Assembly: GCA_963720805.1 (NCBI GenBank)
Contig: CAVRGT010000005.1
Location: 62,001-126,000, forward strand
Direction: 5' to 3'
Length of the DNA stretch: 64,000 nucleotides
From: VRUE01 sp963720805
GTDB lineage: Bacteria > Actinomycetota > Thermoleophilia > Solirubrobacterales > 70-9
The position numbers and the translations under genes were made by a program. Below, piece after piece: positions 42,531 through 51,970 of the stretch (its first letter is position 1; the number at the start of each line of letters is the position of its first letter). The notes below the pieces were generated by a model. That model was not told where the DNA came from, did no database searches, and worked only from the letters and a program-made list of their open reading frames with translations.

Positions 42531-45364
42531 GGGGCTGGGTCGCCCTCATCGCCATCCTGGCCGCGACGATGCTCGTTCCGAGCCAGGCAGTCGCCTTCGA
42601 CTTCCTCTCCGGGGCCGAAGGCTTCGACGCCAACGTCTATGACGGCAACCAGCCGGCGACGCAGGCCGGCTCGCATCCGACCGAACTGAGTTTCAACGTC
42701 GATTTCGAAGGCACCGGGCCGTCCGGCGAAAACGGGCTCAAGGATCTCAGCCTCGAAATGCCGCCGGGCCTGTTCGAAAACCCAACGGCGCTGACCCAGA
42801 CCTACTGCAGCGCGAAAGATTTCACCACGCCGCGAGTCTCGCCTTGGGAATCAAGCCAGTCGGGCGAGAGCTGCGTGGACAAGACCCAGGTGGGCACGCT
42901 GACGGTGCGCTCCGCCGCCGGGGGAGCGGAAACGCGCACCTTCGGACTCTTCAACCTCGTTCCCAAACGCGGCGAGCCGGCTGAGCTGGGAGCGAACCCA
43001 TACGGCGAACCGATCGTCTTCGTGCCGTCGATTCGCCAGTTCGAGGGCGAATACGGGATCACCCTGAAGGCGACGGGGATCCCGCAGGGCCTGCGAGTGT
43101 CGGGGCTGACCGTGTCGATCTGGGGGGTGCCCTGGTCGGTGGTCAACAACGAACAGCGCGGCGACTGCCTCAAGGAGACCGAACCCGAATTCGGCTGGGC
43201 CAAATGCTCGGTCGGGCCGCCGTCGAAGAGCGGCTTCGAACCGCGCGCCTACCTGAGCCTGCCCACCTCGTGCGAAGAGCCGATGGACTTCTTCGCGAGG
43301 GCCGGCTCCTGGCAGCAGGCGGGCGAGCTGACCCGGCCGACGCCGGGCAAAGCCGCGCTTGGCGGTTGCAACAAGCTCGAATTCCAGCCGCACGCAGTCG
43401 CTCAGTTGAGCAACCCCCGCGCCTCCTCGCCCTCGGGATACGCGTTCGACATCGAGGTCGATACCCACGGTGTCACCGACCCGGTCTGCTTTGTCGGCCC
43501 GGTCTTCGCCACCGACTGCGTTCCGACGCCCGTGCGCAGGGCGGTCGTCACCCTGCCGGAGGGAGTGAGCATCAATCCCTCGGTGGGCGCCGGACTCAGC
43601 GTCTGCACGAAAGCCCAGTACGAAACGGGGGAGACAGCGAGCTCGCCCTTTGGCGCCGGCTGCCCGAGCGAGTCCAAGATCGGCGACTTCAGCGTCGCCA
43701 GCCCAATCGTCTCCGGTCCGATCGCCGGCGCCATCTACCTGGCGGCGCCCCATGACAATCCGTTCGGCAGCCTGCTCGCCGTCTACCTGGTCGCCAAGTC
43801 GATCCCGCGCGGCATCCTGGTCAAGGTCGCCGGCGAGCTGAACCCCGACCCGGCTACCGGCAGCCTCACCGCGACCTTCGACAAATTGCCACAGCTGCCC
43901 TACTCGGACCTCAGCATCCACTTTCGCGAAGGCCAGCGCAGCCCCCTGGCGACGCCCCCGGCTTGTGGTCCGATCTCGACCGAGGCCGATTTCACGCCGT
44001 GGCGGGACCCGAACCTGGTCAGGCACGAATCGCTACCGGCCTCGATCGCGGCGGGGGTGGGGGGCGGTCCCTGTCCATTTGGCCTGGCGCCTTTCGCGCC
44101 GGAAGCAAAAGGGGGCATGCTCAACTCGCTCGCCGGCGCCTACACGCCCTTCTACATGCACCTGACGCGCAAGGTCAACGAGCAGGAGATCGTCTCCTAC
44201 TCGGCCCAGTTCCCGCCCGGGCTGCTGGGCAAGATCGCCGGCATCCCTTACTGCCCGGAGGCCGCGATCGAAGCGGCGCGGCGCAACACCGGCGTGGCCG
44301 AGCGCGATCATCCTTCCTGCCCGGCGGCGAGTCTGATCGGCCACACGACCTCTGGCTACGGGGTCGGCTCGGTGCTCGCCTACGCGCCCGGCAACCTCTA
44401 CCTCGCCGGCCCCTACCGGGGCTCCGCCTTCTCGGTCGTGGCGATCGACTCGGCCCTGGTCGGGCCCTTCGACCTGGGGGTGGTGATCGTGCGCTCGGCG
44501 GTCCGCATCGACCCAACCACGGCCCAGGCCTCGATCGACGCCACCGGCACCGACCCGATCCCCCACATCATCGACGGCATCCCGATCCACCTGCGTGACA
44601 TCCGCGCCTACATCGACCGCTCCAACTTCACCCTCAACCCGACCAGCTGCGAAAAATTCACCGTCTCCTCGGCGATGAACGGGGCCGGCCTGCGCTTCGG
44701 CGATCCATCCGACAACACGCTGGCGACGGCCTTCGCCCCCTTTCAGGCCTTCGACTGCGCCTCGCTCGGTTTCAGGCCGCGGATCGGACTGAAGATGAAG
44801 GGCGCCACCAAGCGCGGGGCCCATGCCTCGCTGCGGGTGGTGGTCCGCCCGCGAGCCGGGGACGCCAATATCCGCTCGGCGCAGGTGACCCTGCCGCCCT
44901 CGATCTTTCTCGAACAGAGCAACATCAAAACGATTTGCACCACGGCCCGGTTTGCCGCCCACAACTGTCCGAAGGGCTCGATCTACGGTCACGTGCGCGC
45001 CTTCACGCCATTGCTCGAAGAGCCGATGCAAGGCCCGGCCTACCTGCGCTCCTCCTCCAACACCCTCCCCGACCTCGTCTTCGCCTTGCGTGGCCACGGG
45101 GTCGAGATCGACGTCCCCGGGCGTATCGATTCCTCCCGGGGCGGTATCCGCGGCACCTTCCCGACGATCCCCGACGCACCGGTGAGCAAGTTCGTGCTGA
45201 GGATGAACGCCGGCAAACGGGGTCTGCTCGTCAACGCCGAAAATCTCTGCCGCAAAAGGCAGCCGGCAACGGCGAAGCTGATCGGGCACGCCAACCGTGG
45301 CTGGCGCCTGTACCCGGCAGTGAAGCCAACCTGCAAGAAGAAGAAGGGACGGCGCAAGCGATGA
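42527..45364 (+). CDS. Large secreted beta-rich protein, unknown family
   Basis: 945 residues from TTG 42527, translationally coupled to the preceding gene. Signal peptide RGWVALIAILAATMLVPSQA then AFDFLSGAEGF. The body is a repetitive all-beta-looking protein with phrases such as LPEGVSINPSVGAGLSVCTK, LSLEMPPGLFENPTALTQTY, CPSESKIGDFSVASPIV and VTLPPSIFLEQSNIKTICTT; the Cys plus V-x-L-P pattern recurs at about four to five places, suggesting tandem domains. C-terminus is Lys/Arg-rich (KKKKGRRKR). I recall this kind of sequence from Solirubrobacterales secreted proteins without assigned role. Frames starting further upstream (42341) have no signal peptide. Confidence 0.75.
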   Translation: MRGWVALIAILAATMLVPSQAVAFDFLSGAEGFDANVYDGNQPATQAGSHPTELSFNVDFEGTGPSGENGLKDLSLEMPPGLFENPTALTQTYCSAKDFTTPRVSPWESSQSGESCVDKTQVGTLTVRSAAGGAETRTFGLFNLVPKRGEPAELGANPYGEPIVFVPSIRQFEGEYGITLKATGIPQGLRVSGLTVSIWGVPWSVVNNEQRGDCLKETEPEFGWAKCSVGPPSKSGFEPRAYLSLPTSCEEPMDFFARAGSWQQAGELTRPTPGKAALGGCNKLEFQPHAVAQLSNPRASSPSGYAFDIEVDTHGVTDPVCFVGPVFATDCVPTPVRRAVVTLPEGVSINPSVGAGLSVCTKAQYETGETASSPFGAGCPSESKIGDFSVASPIVSGPIAGAIYLAAPHDNPFGSLLAVYLVAKSIPRGILVKVAGELNPDPATGSLTATFDKLPQLPYSDLSIHFREGQRSPLATPPACGPISTEADFTPWRDPNLVRHESLPASIAAGVGGGPCPFGLAPFAPEAKGGMLNSLAGAYTPFYMHLTRKVNEQEIVSYSAQFPPGLLGKIAGIPYCPEAAIEAARRNTGVAERDHPSCPAASLIGHTTSGYGVGSVLAYAPGNLYLAGPYRGSAFSVVAIDSALVGPFDLGVVIVRSAVRIDPTTAQASIDATGTDPIPHIIDGIPIHLRDIRAYIDRSNFTLNPTSCEKFTVSSAMNGAGLRFGDPSDNTLATAFAPFQAFDCASLGFRPRIGLKMKGATKRGAHASLRVVVRPRAGDANIRSAQVTLPPSIFLEQSNIKTICTTARFAAHNCPKGSIYGHVRAFTPLLEEPMQGPAYLRSSSNTLPDLVFALRGHGVEIDVPGRIDSSRGGIRGTFPTIPDAPVSKFVLRMNAGKRGLLVNAENLCRKRQPATAKLIGHANRGWRLYPAVKPTCKKKKGRRKR

Positions 45365-47217
45365 GGGCATGGCGATTCACAGCGATCTTGCTCTGTGCCC
45401 TGTGCGCTGGGACCTCGTTCGGGTCCACGGGCGCCTTGGCCTACCGCCAGCCCCTGCCGCACGAACCAGGCGGGCCGGAAGAGTGGCTCGAAGTGGCCCA
45501 GCTGCCCGCCTTCCAGACCGAAGGGCAGATCGAAGGGGCCTGTGGACTCGCCGTCCGCGCGGCGACGCACGCGCTTTTCGTCGCCGACTACTACCACCGC
45601 GCCGTCCACACCTTCTCCGCGTCCGGCACCTACCAGGGCTCGGACTTCCTCGCGGGCGGCAACCCGTCGCCCGTCCTTGAACCGATCAACAAACTCAACT
45701 CGGTCTGCGGTCTCGCGGTCGACGCCGGCGGCAACCTCTACGGCAACGAATTCCACCAGCGGGTGCTGACCCTGCCAGGAGAAAAAGTCATCGACCCGGG
45801 TCAATCGACCGGGATTGCGGTCGACGACGAAGGCAACCTCTACGTCGACGATCGGACCTACGTGGCGGTCTATGACGCTCCGGTGGAACCCGGCGAGGCG
45901 CCGGCGTCGAAAATCGGGGTCGGCAATCTGGTCGATGCCTACGGCGTCGCGGTCGACTCCCAGTCCGGCGACGTCTACGTGCCCGATGCCGAGTCCGGGA
46001 CGGTCAAGATCTTCGATCCGGCGGGCAATCCGGCGATCCCGACGGGCACCCTCGAACAGCCGCCCGGAGGCTTCAACTCATTGGTCAACGCGTCTCTGAC
46101 GGTCGATGAAAGCGCAACCGAAGGAAACGGGCATGTGCTCGTCGTCGACGACCTCAAACCGCGCTCCGAATCTCCCCTGGCCGCGGTTTATGAGTTCGGC
46201 GCCGACGGCCACTACCTGGACAGGTTGCAGGTTCGGACCGTCGGTCCGACCGGCGTAGAGCGAGACGGGCCCGTCTTCGGCGAACCGTCGGGGGTCGCGG
46301 TCGACTCGAGCAGCGGCGACCTGTTCGTGACAACCGGCAACAGCGAAGACGCGAACGTCGTCAAGTACGGCCCCTTCAAACCGTTCGCCCCGCCGGCTCC
46401 GCCTCTCGCAGGGGGAGGGCAAGGGGGGCCACCCGTCGGCGCAGCGGCCCGGCGAGCGGACCCTGGGGCCTCGGCTGGTGCCACTCGGTCCGGGGGGGCT
46501 TCGGCCTCGGTGGTTGAACAGCGCCGGGGCGTACGGGTGAGCTTCGATGGCAAGCTCGCGCCACACGTCCTCCCTCGCCACGGCACGGCGCCAGTCGGCA
46601 TTGTTGTCGACGCGAAGATAGGCGCGACGGGCGGCCAGGACCCGCCGCAGCTACGGCGGATCACGATCGCGATCAACCGCAACGGGCATTTCAACTCAAA
46701 GGGCCTGCCGGTTTGCCGGGTCGAGCAGATTCAGCCCTCGACCACCGATGGCGCCCTCGCCGCCTGTCGGCGCTCGCTGGTCGGCGAAGGTCAATTCTCG
46801 GCCAACGTCAAGCTGCCCGAGCAATCGCCCTTCCCGTCTGCCGGCAAGGTGCTCGCCTTCAACGGCACGGTCAACGGCAGACCCGCGATCCTCGCCCACA
46901 TCTATGGCACCAAGCCGGCGCCAACCTCGACCGTGTTGCCATTCGTGCTGCGCAAGGGGCACGGCACCTACGGCACCACCCTCGAAGCCTCCCTGCCCCA
47001 GGCCACCGGCAGCTGGGGGTACGTCACCGGCCTGCGGATGAACCTGCGGCGTCGCTTCACCTATCGCGGCCACTCGCGCAGCTTCCTCAGCGCCGGTTGC
47101 CCGGCCCCAGCCGGCTTCCCCAGCGCCGCATTCCCGCTGGCGAAAACCGGCTTCGCTTTTGCCGGCAGCCTCACCCTCGATGCGGTGCTGACCCGCACCT
47201 GCAGGGCGCGAGGCTGA
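45361..47217 (+). CDS. Secreted NHL/beta-propeller-type protein
   Basis: 618 residues from ATG 45361, overlapping the previous stop by four bases. Signal peptide RAWRFTAILLCALCAGTSFG. Residues 60-350 have repeated blade-like units: GLAVRAATHALFVADYYHRA, GLAVDAGGNLYGNEFHQRVL, GIAVDDEGNLYVDDRTYVAV, GVAVDSQSGDVYVPDAESGT, GVAVDSSSGDLFVTTGNSED, typical of NHL propellers. After a Gly/Ala/Pro linker (about 350-395) comes a second domain of about 220 residues with four cysteines that echoes the repeat style of the preceding gene. The role is unknown; likely cell-surface or matrix. Confidence 0.75.
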   Translation: MRAWRFTAILLCALCAGTSFGSTGALAYRQPLPHEPGGPEEWLEVAQLPAFQTEGQIEGACGLAVRAATHALFVADYYHRAVHTFSASGTYQGSDFLAGGNPSPVLEPINKLNSVCGLAVDAGGNLYGNEFHQRVLTLPGEKVIDPGQSTGIAVDDEGNLYVDDRTYVAVYDAPVEPGEAPASKIGVGNLVDAYGVAVDSQSGDVYVPDAESGTVKIFDPAGNPAIPTGTLEQPPGGFNSLVNASLTVDESATEGNGHVLVVDDLKPRSESPLAAVYEFGADGHYLDRLQVRTVGPTGVERDGPVFGEPSGVAVDSSSGDLFVTTGNSEDANVVKYGPFKPFAPPAPPLAGGGQGGPPVGAAARRADPGASAGATRSGGASASVVEQRRGVRVSFDGKLAPHVLPRHGTAPVGIVVDAKIGATGGQDPPQLRRITIAINRNGHFNSKGLPVCRVEQIQPSTTDGALAACRRSLVGEGQFSANVKLPEQSPFPSAGKVLAFNGTVNGRPAILAHIYGTKPAPTSTVLPFVLRKGHGTYGTTLEASLPQATGSWGYVTGLRMNLRRRFTYRGHSRSFLSAGCPAPAGFPSAAFPLAKTGFAFAGSLTLDAVLTRTCRARG

Positions 47218-47279
47218 GCCCCGGGTGCACTTGTATAAGTAAGCGCTAATAATTCGCTAGTCTGTCGCTCACTTGACTT

Positions 47280-47299
47280 GGGCGCGGAATTGCGCGCCC
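47280..47299. promoter_or_regulatory. Hairpin between secreted cassette and ftsE
   Basis: Perfect 7-bp stem GGGCGCG/CGCGCCC with GAATTG loop. No T-run follows. It may end the cassette transcript or lie in the ftsE leader; the AT-rich 47230-47263 just before it (TATAAG, TAGTCT) could hold the ftsE promoter. Confidence 0.4.
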
Positions 47300-47345
47300 G
47301 GCGGGGCGCAGGAGTCACCCTGTACTCGCAGAAGGGTCCGCGAGC

Positions 47346-48182
47346 ATGGCCAGATTGCGAAAGCGAAAGACGGGCGGCTCCGAGCCGCAGCAGCGGCGGC
47401 CGGGAGGCAAGCCGATCATCGAGCTGCGCGACGTGACCAAGGTCTACCCGGGCGGCCACATGGCGCTCGACCGGGTCTCGCTGGCGGTCGACCGCGGCGA
47501 GTTCGTCTTCCTCGTCGGCCCGACCGGTTGCGGCAAGTCGACCCTGATCAAGACGTTGATCCGCGACGAGGAGGCCACCGACGGGGCCGTTCGCATCGCC
47601 GGTCGCGACATCGGCGCCCTGCCGCAGAAGAAAATCCCGCAGCTGAGGCGCAACATCGGCACCGTCTTCCAGGACTTCAAGTTGCTGCCCGATCGCACCG
47701 TCTACGACAACGTCGCCTACGCGCTGCAGGTGATCGGTGCCAGCCGCTCCCAGATCCGCACCCAAGTGCCCGAGACGCTGCGCCTCGTCGGCCTCTCGAC
47801 CAAGCTGCGCAGCTACCCCGACCAGCTTTCCGGTGGTGAGCAACAGCGCGTCTCAATTGCCCGCGCCTTCGTCAACCACCCGCCGCTGCTGCTCGCCGAC
47901 GAGCCCAGCGGCAACCTTGACCCCGTCACCTCGATCGGGGTGATGCAGCTGCTCTACCGGATCAACAAGACCGGCACGACCGTTGTCGTCGTCACCCACG
48001 ACCGCGAGATGGTCGACAACATGCGCCGCCGCGTGATCGAGCTCTATGAGGGTCGCGTCGTCCGCGACGAGGTCAGCGGCGGCTACACCGAGGAGTCGAC
48101 GACCGAGTTCGGCGTGCGCATGCGGGCCGAGATGGGCGTCGCCCCCGAGGGCCAGACCAACGGACACGACGCGCTGATCTAG
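47346..48182 (+). CDS. ftsE: Cell division ATP-binding protein FtsE
   Basis: 278 residues. ABC ATPase with Walker A GPTGCGKST, Q-loop FQDFKLLPDRTV, signature LSGGEQQRVSIARA and Walker B LLLADEPSGNLD, and the FtsE-typical VTKVYPGGHMALDRVSL. N-terminal basic extension (residues 1-22) and a C-terminal tail of about 35 residues after RVVRDE are longer than in E. coli. With FtsX it forms a type VII ABC complex that activates periplasmic peptidoglycan hydrolases at division. The FtsX start follows directly after the TAG. Confidence 0.95.
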   Translation: MARLRKRKTGGSEPQQRRPGGKPIIELRDVTKVYPGGHMALDRVSLAVDRGEFVFLVGPTGCGKSTLIKTLIRDEEATDGAVRIAGRDIGALPQKKIPQLRRNIGTVFQDFKLLPDRTVYDNVAYALQVIGASRSQIRTQVPETLRLVGLSTKLRSYPDQLSGGEQQRVSIARAFVNHPPLLLADEPSGNLDPVTSIGVMQLLYRINKTGTTVVVVTHDREMVDNMRRRVIELYEGRVVRDEVSGGYTEESTTEFGVRMRAEMGVAPEGQTNGHDALI

Positions 48183-49100
48183 ATGTCTCGATTCTTCTTC
48201 TTCACCCAGGAGGCGTTCCGCGCCCTGCGCCGCAACGGCGCCCCGAGCATGGCGGCGATCGTGACCACGGTCACCACCGTGATCCTGCTCGGCGTGCTGA
48301 TCCCGGTCTTCCAGACCACCCAGGCGAAGAGCGAATCGGTGCGCGACAGCCTCGAGTTCCGGGTGGCGATCTACGACGACGCGACCCGGGCCGAAATCGG
48401 CGCTCTGGAGCGCAAACTGCAACAGATTCCCGACATCGCGTCGGTTAAGTTCATCACCAAGGCCGAGGCCCTGCACGAACTTGAAAAGGACCTCGGCAAG
48501 AGCAAGAGCGAAGACCTGCTCGCCCAGCTGCACGACAACCCGCTGCCCGCCAACTTCCAGATCAAGGCCGACGACGCGAGCAACCTCGCCGCGGTCCGCG
48601 CCGCGGTCACGCCGGCGGGGCCCAACGGCAAGCCGCAGCCGATCTCGCCGATCATCCAGGACGTCTTCGACCGCCAGCAGGAGTCCCAGCAGATCGAGCA
48701 GGTGACCAGTGCGCTGAAGATCGTCCTGACGATCATTACCGCCCTCTTGATCCTCGCCTCGCTGATGCTGGTCGGCAACACGATCCGGCTCTCTATCTAC
48801 ACCCGCCGCCGCGAGGTCGAGGTGATGCGGCTGGTCGGCGCGACCCGCTGGTTCATCCGCTGGCCCTTCATGATCGAGGGCGTCGTGGTCGGCTTCGCGG
48901 GCGGCCTGATCGCCATACTTATCCTGTGGCTGGGCAAGATCACGATCGTCGACCCGCTGAGCAACACCTTCTCCTTCCTCGCCGCGCAGAACAACAGCAC
49001 CCTCTCCTTTCCCGCCCTGGTGGCGATCCTCTTCGCCGCTTCGGTGCTGGTCTCCGCGATCGGCTCCGGTGTCACCCTGCGCCGCTTCCTGAAGGTGTAG
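48183..49100 (+). CDS. ftsX: Cell division protein FtsX
   Basis: 305 residues with four TM segments: one N-terminal (about 24-44) and three C-terminal (about 185-205, 235-260, 275-298), enclosing an external domain of about 130 residues. FtsX blocks: FFFTQEAFRALRRNGAPSMA and YTRRREVEVMRLVGATRWFI, then RWPFMIEGVVVGFAGG. ATG immediately after the ftsE stop. In actinobacteria the external domain activates RipC/NlpC-type hydrolases; no such gene is adjacent, but a Ctp protease is. Confidence 0.95.
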   Translation: MSRFFFFTQEAFRALRRNGAPSMAAIVTTVTTVILLGVLIPVFQTTQAKSESVRDSLEFRVAIYDDATRAEIGALERKLQQIPDIASVKFITKAEALHELEKDLGKSKSEDLLAQLHDNPLPANFQIKADDASNLAAVRAAVTPAGPNGKPQPISPIIQDVFDRQQESQQIEQVTSALKIVLTIITALLILASLMLVGNTIRLSIYTRRREVEVMRLVGATRWFIRWPFMIEGVVVGFAGGLIAILILWLGKITIVDPLSNTFSFLAAQNNSTLSFPALVAILFAASVLVSAIGSGVTLRRFLKV

Positions 49101-49116
49101 ACGAGTTGAGCGCCGC

Positions 49117-50304
49117 GTGAGCGCGGCCAAGATCGCGGCCCTGGGGGCCGCCCTGATCGTCGTTCTCTGCGCCGGCATCTGGCTCGGCGGCCACCCCGGC
49201 AAGCTGCCCGAATTCCTCCGCGACCGCTTCGTCGACGACTCCGCCGGGCTCAACCTGGAAGCGACCGAACTGATCGAGGACAACTACTTCCGCCCGGTCG
49301 GCTCGGGGGAGCTCACCAACGCCTCGCTGCAGGGCATGGTCCGCGAGCTGCGCCGCCGCCACCGCGACCGCTTCTCCGACTATTTCTCGCCGGAAGCGCT
49401 GGACCGCTTCAACGAGGAGATCTCCGGCCACTTCTCCGGCATCGGCCTGACCGTCTCCGAAGTCAAAGCGGGCCTGCGGGTCGACAGCGTCTTTCCCAAA
49501 TCGCCGGCCTCCGAAGCCGGGATCAAGCCCGGCGACACGATCGTCTCGGTCAACGGCGACTCGATCGCGGGTGAGAACAGCCAGGAATCGACCGCCAAGA
49601 TCAAAGGCCCGGAAGGCTCGGAAGTAACGATCGGCGTTAAGGCGAAGGGCAGCGGCAAGGTCGACCAGCTCGAGGTCACCCGCGCTCAGATCGCCTTGCC
49701 GGTGGTGACCAGCAAGGTCAAGGAAGTCAACGGCCGCAAGATCGGCTACGTCGGCATGGCCTCCTTCAGCGAAGGCGTCCATGGGCTGCTGCGCGAAGGC
49801 GTGGAAAAAGTTCAAAAGGAAGGGGCCGAAGGGATCGTGCTCGACCTGCGCGGCAACGGCGGCGGCCTGCTCGAGGAAGCCGTGCTCAGCGCCAGCGTCT
49901 TCCTGCCCGACGACGAAGTCGTGGTCAGCACCGACTCGCGCACCCAGGGCCACACCGTCTACAAGACCGTCGGCGAGAGCCTGCCGAAGCTGCCGATGGT
50001 AGTTCTGATCGATCGCAACACCGCCTCGGCGGCCGAGATCCTCACCGCGGCGCTGGCCGACGACGCCGCTGCCACGGTCGTCGGTACCCGCTCCTACGGC
50101 AAGGGCGTCTTCCAGCAGGAGATCGACCTCTCCAACGGCGGCGCCCTGAAGCTGACGATCGGCGAGTACTTCACCCCCAACGGCGTCAACCTCGCCAAGG
50201 TCCACGGCATCCACCCCGACGTAAAGGTCAGCGACAACCTGCAGACCCCCGGCCGCGACGAGGCCCTGGAACGCGCCCTCGGAGTGTTGGCATCCGAACG
50301 ATGA
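49117..50304 (+). CDS. S41-family C-terminal processing peptidase (CtpA/CtpB-like)
   Basis: 395 residues, GTG start. N-terminal TM/signal anchor (about 4-24), PDZ domain (GLTVSEVKAGLRVDSVFPKS, AGIKPGDTIVSVNGDSIAGE) and S41 protease domain with GIVLDLRGNGGGLLEEA, catalytic Ser in IDRNTASAAEILTAAL and Lys in GTRSYGKGVFQ. It cleaves C-termini of exported proteins outside the membrane. Neighbouring ftsEX suggests a cell-wall or division role, as for Ctp proteases that process hydrolases; inference only. Rich in GAA codons compared with ftsE. Confidence 0.92.
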   Translation: MSAAKIAALGAALIVVLCAGIWLGGHPGKLPEFLRDRFVDDSAGLNLEATELIEDNYFRPVGSGELTNASLQGMVRELRRRHRDRFSDYFSPEALDRFNEEISGHFSGIGLTVSEVKAGLRVDSVFPKSPASEAGIKPGDTIVSVNGDSIAGENSQESTAKIKGPEGSEVTIGVKAKGSGKVDQLEVTRAQIALPVVTSKVKEVNGRKIGYVGMASFSEGVHGLLREGVEKVQKEGAEGIVLDLRGNGGGLLEEAVLSASVFLPDDEVVVSTDSRTQGHTVYKTVGESLPKLPMVVLIDRNTASAAEILTAALADDAAATVVGTRSYGKGVFQQEIDLSNGGALKLTIGEYFTPNGVNLAKVHGIHPDVKVSDNLQTPGRDEALERALGVLASER

Positions 50305-50305
50305 G

Positions 50306-50354
50306 CTTCCGGTGCGCCTTTTGCTCCCCACGCGTGCATAAAGCGCACCGGAAG
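50306..50354. repeat. Dispersed palindromic repeat, family R1, copy 2
   Basis: 49-bp palindrome with 12-bp perfect arms (CTTCCGGTGCGC / GCGCACCGGAAG), starting one base after the ctp stop. Its central part (CTTTTGC...GTGCATAAA) is the reverse complement of the copy at 3403-3447 apart from a few loop changes. The next gene starts eight bases later. Confidence 0.75.
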
Positions 50355-50362
50355 GGGGTTGG

Positions 50363-51970
50363 GTGAGCGGGCGGGACTGGCGTTACTACCGGGAGCGGCA
50401 GCGGGGGCGTGGACGGGGGCGGCGCGGGGAACCGCGCAACGCGCGCGAGGCCGTCGACGCGCTGCTCGACGAGCGCCTGGAAGGCCGGGGTTTTCCGGCG
50501 GCACTCGAGGTCGAGGCGGGACGGGCCGCCGACACGGTCGCGGAGAGTGGCGATCGTCGGCGTGACCTGACCGAGCTGCCGACCTTCACGATCGACCCGG
50601 CGACGGCGCGCGACTTCGACGACGCGATCTCGGCCCGGCGCGAGGAGGACGGCCTGCGCCTCTGGGTCCACATCGCCGACGTCGCCGCCCACGTGCGGCC
50701 GGGGACGCCGCTCGACCTCGAGGCCCGTCGCCGCGCCAACAGCAGCTACGCCCCGGGCGCGGTCGAGCCGATGCTGCCGCGAGCGCTGAGCGAGGACGCC
50801 TGCAGCCTCGCTCTCGACGTCGAGCGCCTCGCGGTGACCGCCGAGATCGAGCTCAGCCCCGGCGGTAAGCCCCGAGCGGCAAGCTTCTATCGCAGCCGCA
50901 TCCGCTCGCGGGCGCGCCTCGACTACGACCAGCTCGACCGCGTCTTCGCCGGTCGCGAGGTACCGCCCGAGGCGATCGCCGAGCCTCTCGAGCTGGCTCG
51001 CCAGGCGGCGGCGTCGCTGGGCGAGCAGCGGGGCGCGACCAGCCTCGACGTCGACTCGAGCGAGCCCGAGTTCCGCTTCGACTCGGCCGGCAACGTCGTC
51101 TCCGCTCGCTCGGTCGCCCAGACCGAGTCGCACGAACTGATCGAGCGCCTGATGATCCTCGCCAACGAACAGGTCGCCCAGCTGCTCGAGCGCAAGCGCG
51201 TGCCGGCCGTTTACCGGGTGCACGCTCAGCCCGATCCGGGCCGGGTCGAGCGCCTGGTCGAGCAGTTGCAGGCGCTCGGCGTGCCGACCCCGCCCTTGGG
51301 CCAGGGTCTTGCTCCCGCGCAGGCCGGTCAGGTCGCCGCGCAGGCGAGCCGGCTGGTGGTCGAGGAGGCGGCGCGGCGCGGGCACGGCCGGGAGGCGTAT
51401 ACATCGCTCGTGCTCCGTTCCCTGATGCAGGCCTCCTACAGCGACCGCAACAGCGGTCACGCCGGTCTTGGCAGCCCGGCCTACTGCCACTTCACCTCGC
51501 CGATCCGGCGCTACCCCGACCTGCTCGTCCACCGTGCCCTGTTGGCGACGCTGGGAGAGGGGGAGGAGGCGCCGCGGGCGGCCGAGGCGCGCGAGGTGGC
51601 CTGGCACAGCAGCGAGTGCGAGCGCGAGTCGGCCAAGGTCGAGCGCGATGCCGACGACATCTGCGCCGCCTACCTGTTGCGGCGCGAGCTCGATCAGCGT
51701 GGCGAAGAGACCGAGTTCGAGGGTGAGGTCTCGGGAGTGATCCGGGCCGGTGCCTTCGTCCGCTTCGGCGGTGAGTTGGGTGACGTCTACGAGGGGTTCC
51801 TTCCCGCCCGGACGATGGGCGAGGAGCGCTTCGAGCTGAACGAGACCGAGACCGCCCTGGCCGGGCGGGAGTCGGGCGCCGCCCTGCGCCTCGGCGATCC
51901 GATATCTGTCCGCGTGGGCGAGGTCGCGCCGGCCCGCGGGCGCGTCGATCTGGAGCGCCTCGATGGCTAA
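50363..51970 (+). CDS. RNase II/RNase R family exoribonuclease
   Basis: 535 residues, GTG start. RNB catalytic domain: FTIDPATARDFDDAISARRE with the Mg-binding aspartates, LWVHIADVAAHVRPGTPLD, ANSSYAPGAVEPMLPRALSE, FRFDSAGNVVSARSVAQTES, FTSPIRRYPDLLVHRALLAT. Then an S1-like C-terminal barrel (EFEGEVSGVIRAGAFVRFGG). The N-terminal cold-shock domains of RNase R are missing and replaced by a short Arg-rich segment, so it is a compact form. RNase R degrades mRNA released by trans-translation; overlap of eight bases with smpB supports that link. Confidence 0.9.
   Translation: MSGRDWRYYRERQRGRGRGRRGEPRNAREAVDALLDERLEGRGFPAALEVEAGRAADTVAESGDRRRDLTELPTFTIDPATARDFDDAISARREEDGLRLWVHIADVAAHVRPGTPLDLEARRRANSSYAPGAVEPMLPRALSEDACSLALDVERLAVTAEIELSPGGKPRAASFYRSRIRSRARLDYDQLDRVFAGREVPPEAIAEPLELARQAAASLGEQRGATSLDVDSSEPEFRFDSAGNVVSARSVAQTESHELIERLMILANEQVAQLLERKRVPAVYRVHAQPDPGRVERLVEQLQALGVPTPPLGQGLAPAQAGQVAAQASRLVVEEAARRGHGREAYTSLVLRSLMQASYSDRNSGHAGLGSPAYCHFTSPIRRYPDLLVHRALLATLGEGEEAPRAAEAREVAWHSSECERESAKVERDADDICAAYLLRRELDQRGEETEFEGEVSGVIRAGAFVRFGGELGDVYEGFLPARTMGEERFELNETETALAGRESGAALRLGDPISVRVGEVAPARGRVDLERLDG

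Noticed and set aside
49117..50304. Horizontal transfer of the ctp gene because of GAA-rich codon use
   Set aside because: The same shift is seen in parts of the LCP and secreted genes and GC remains high; not sufficient evidence.
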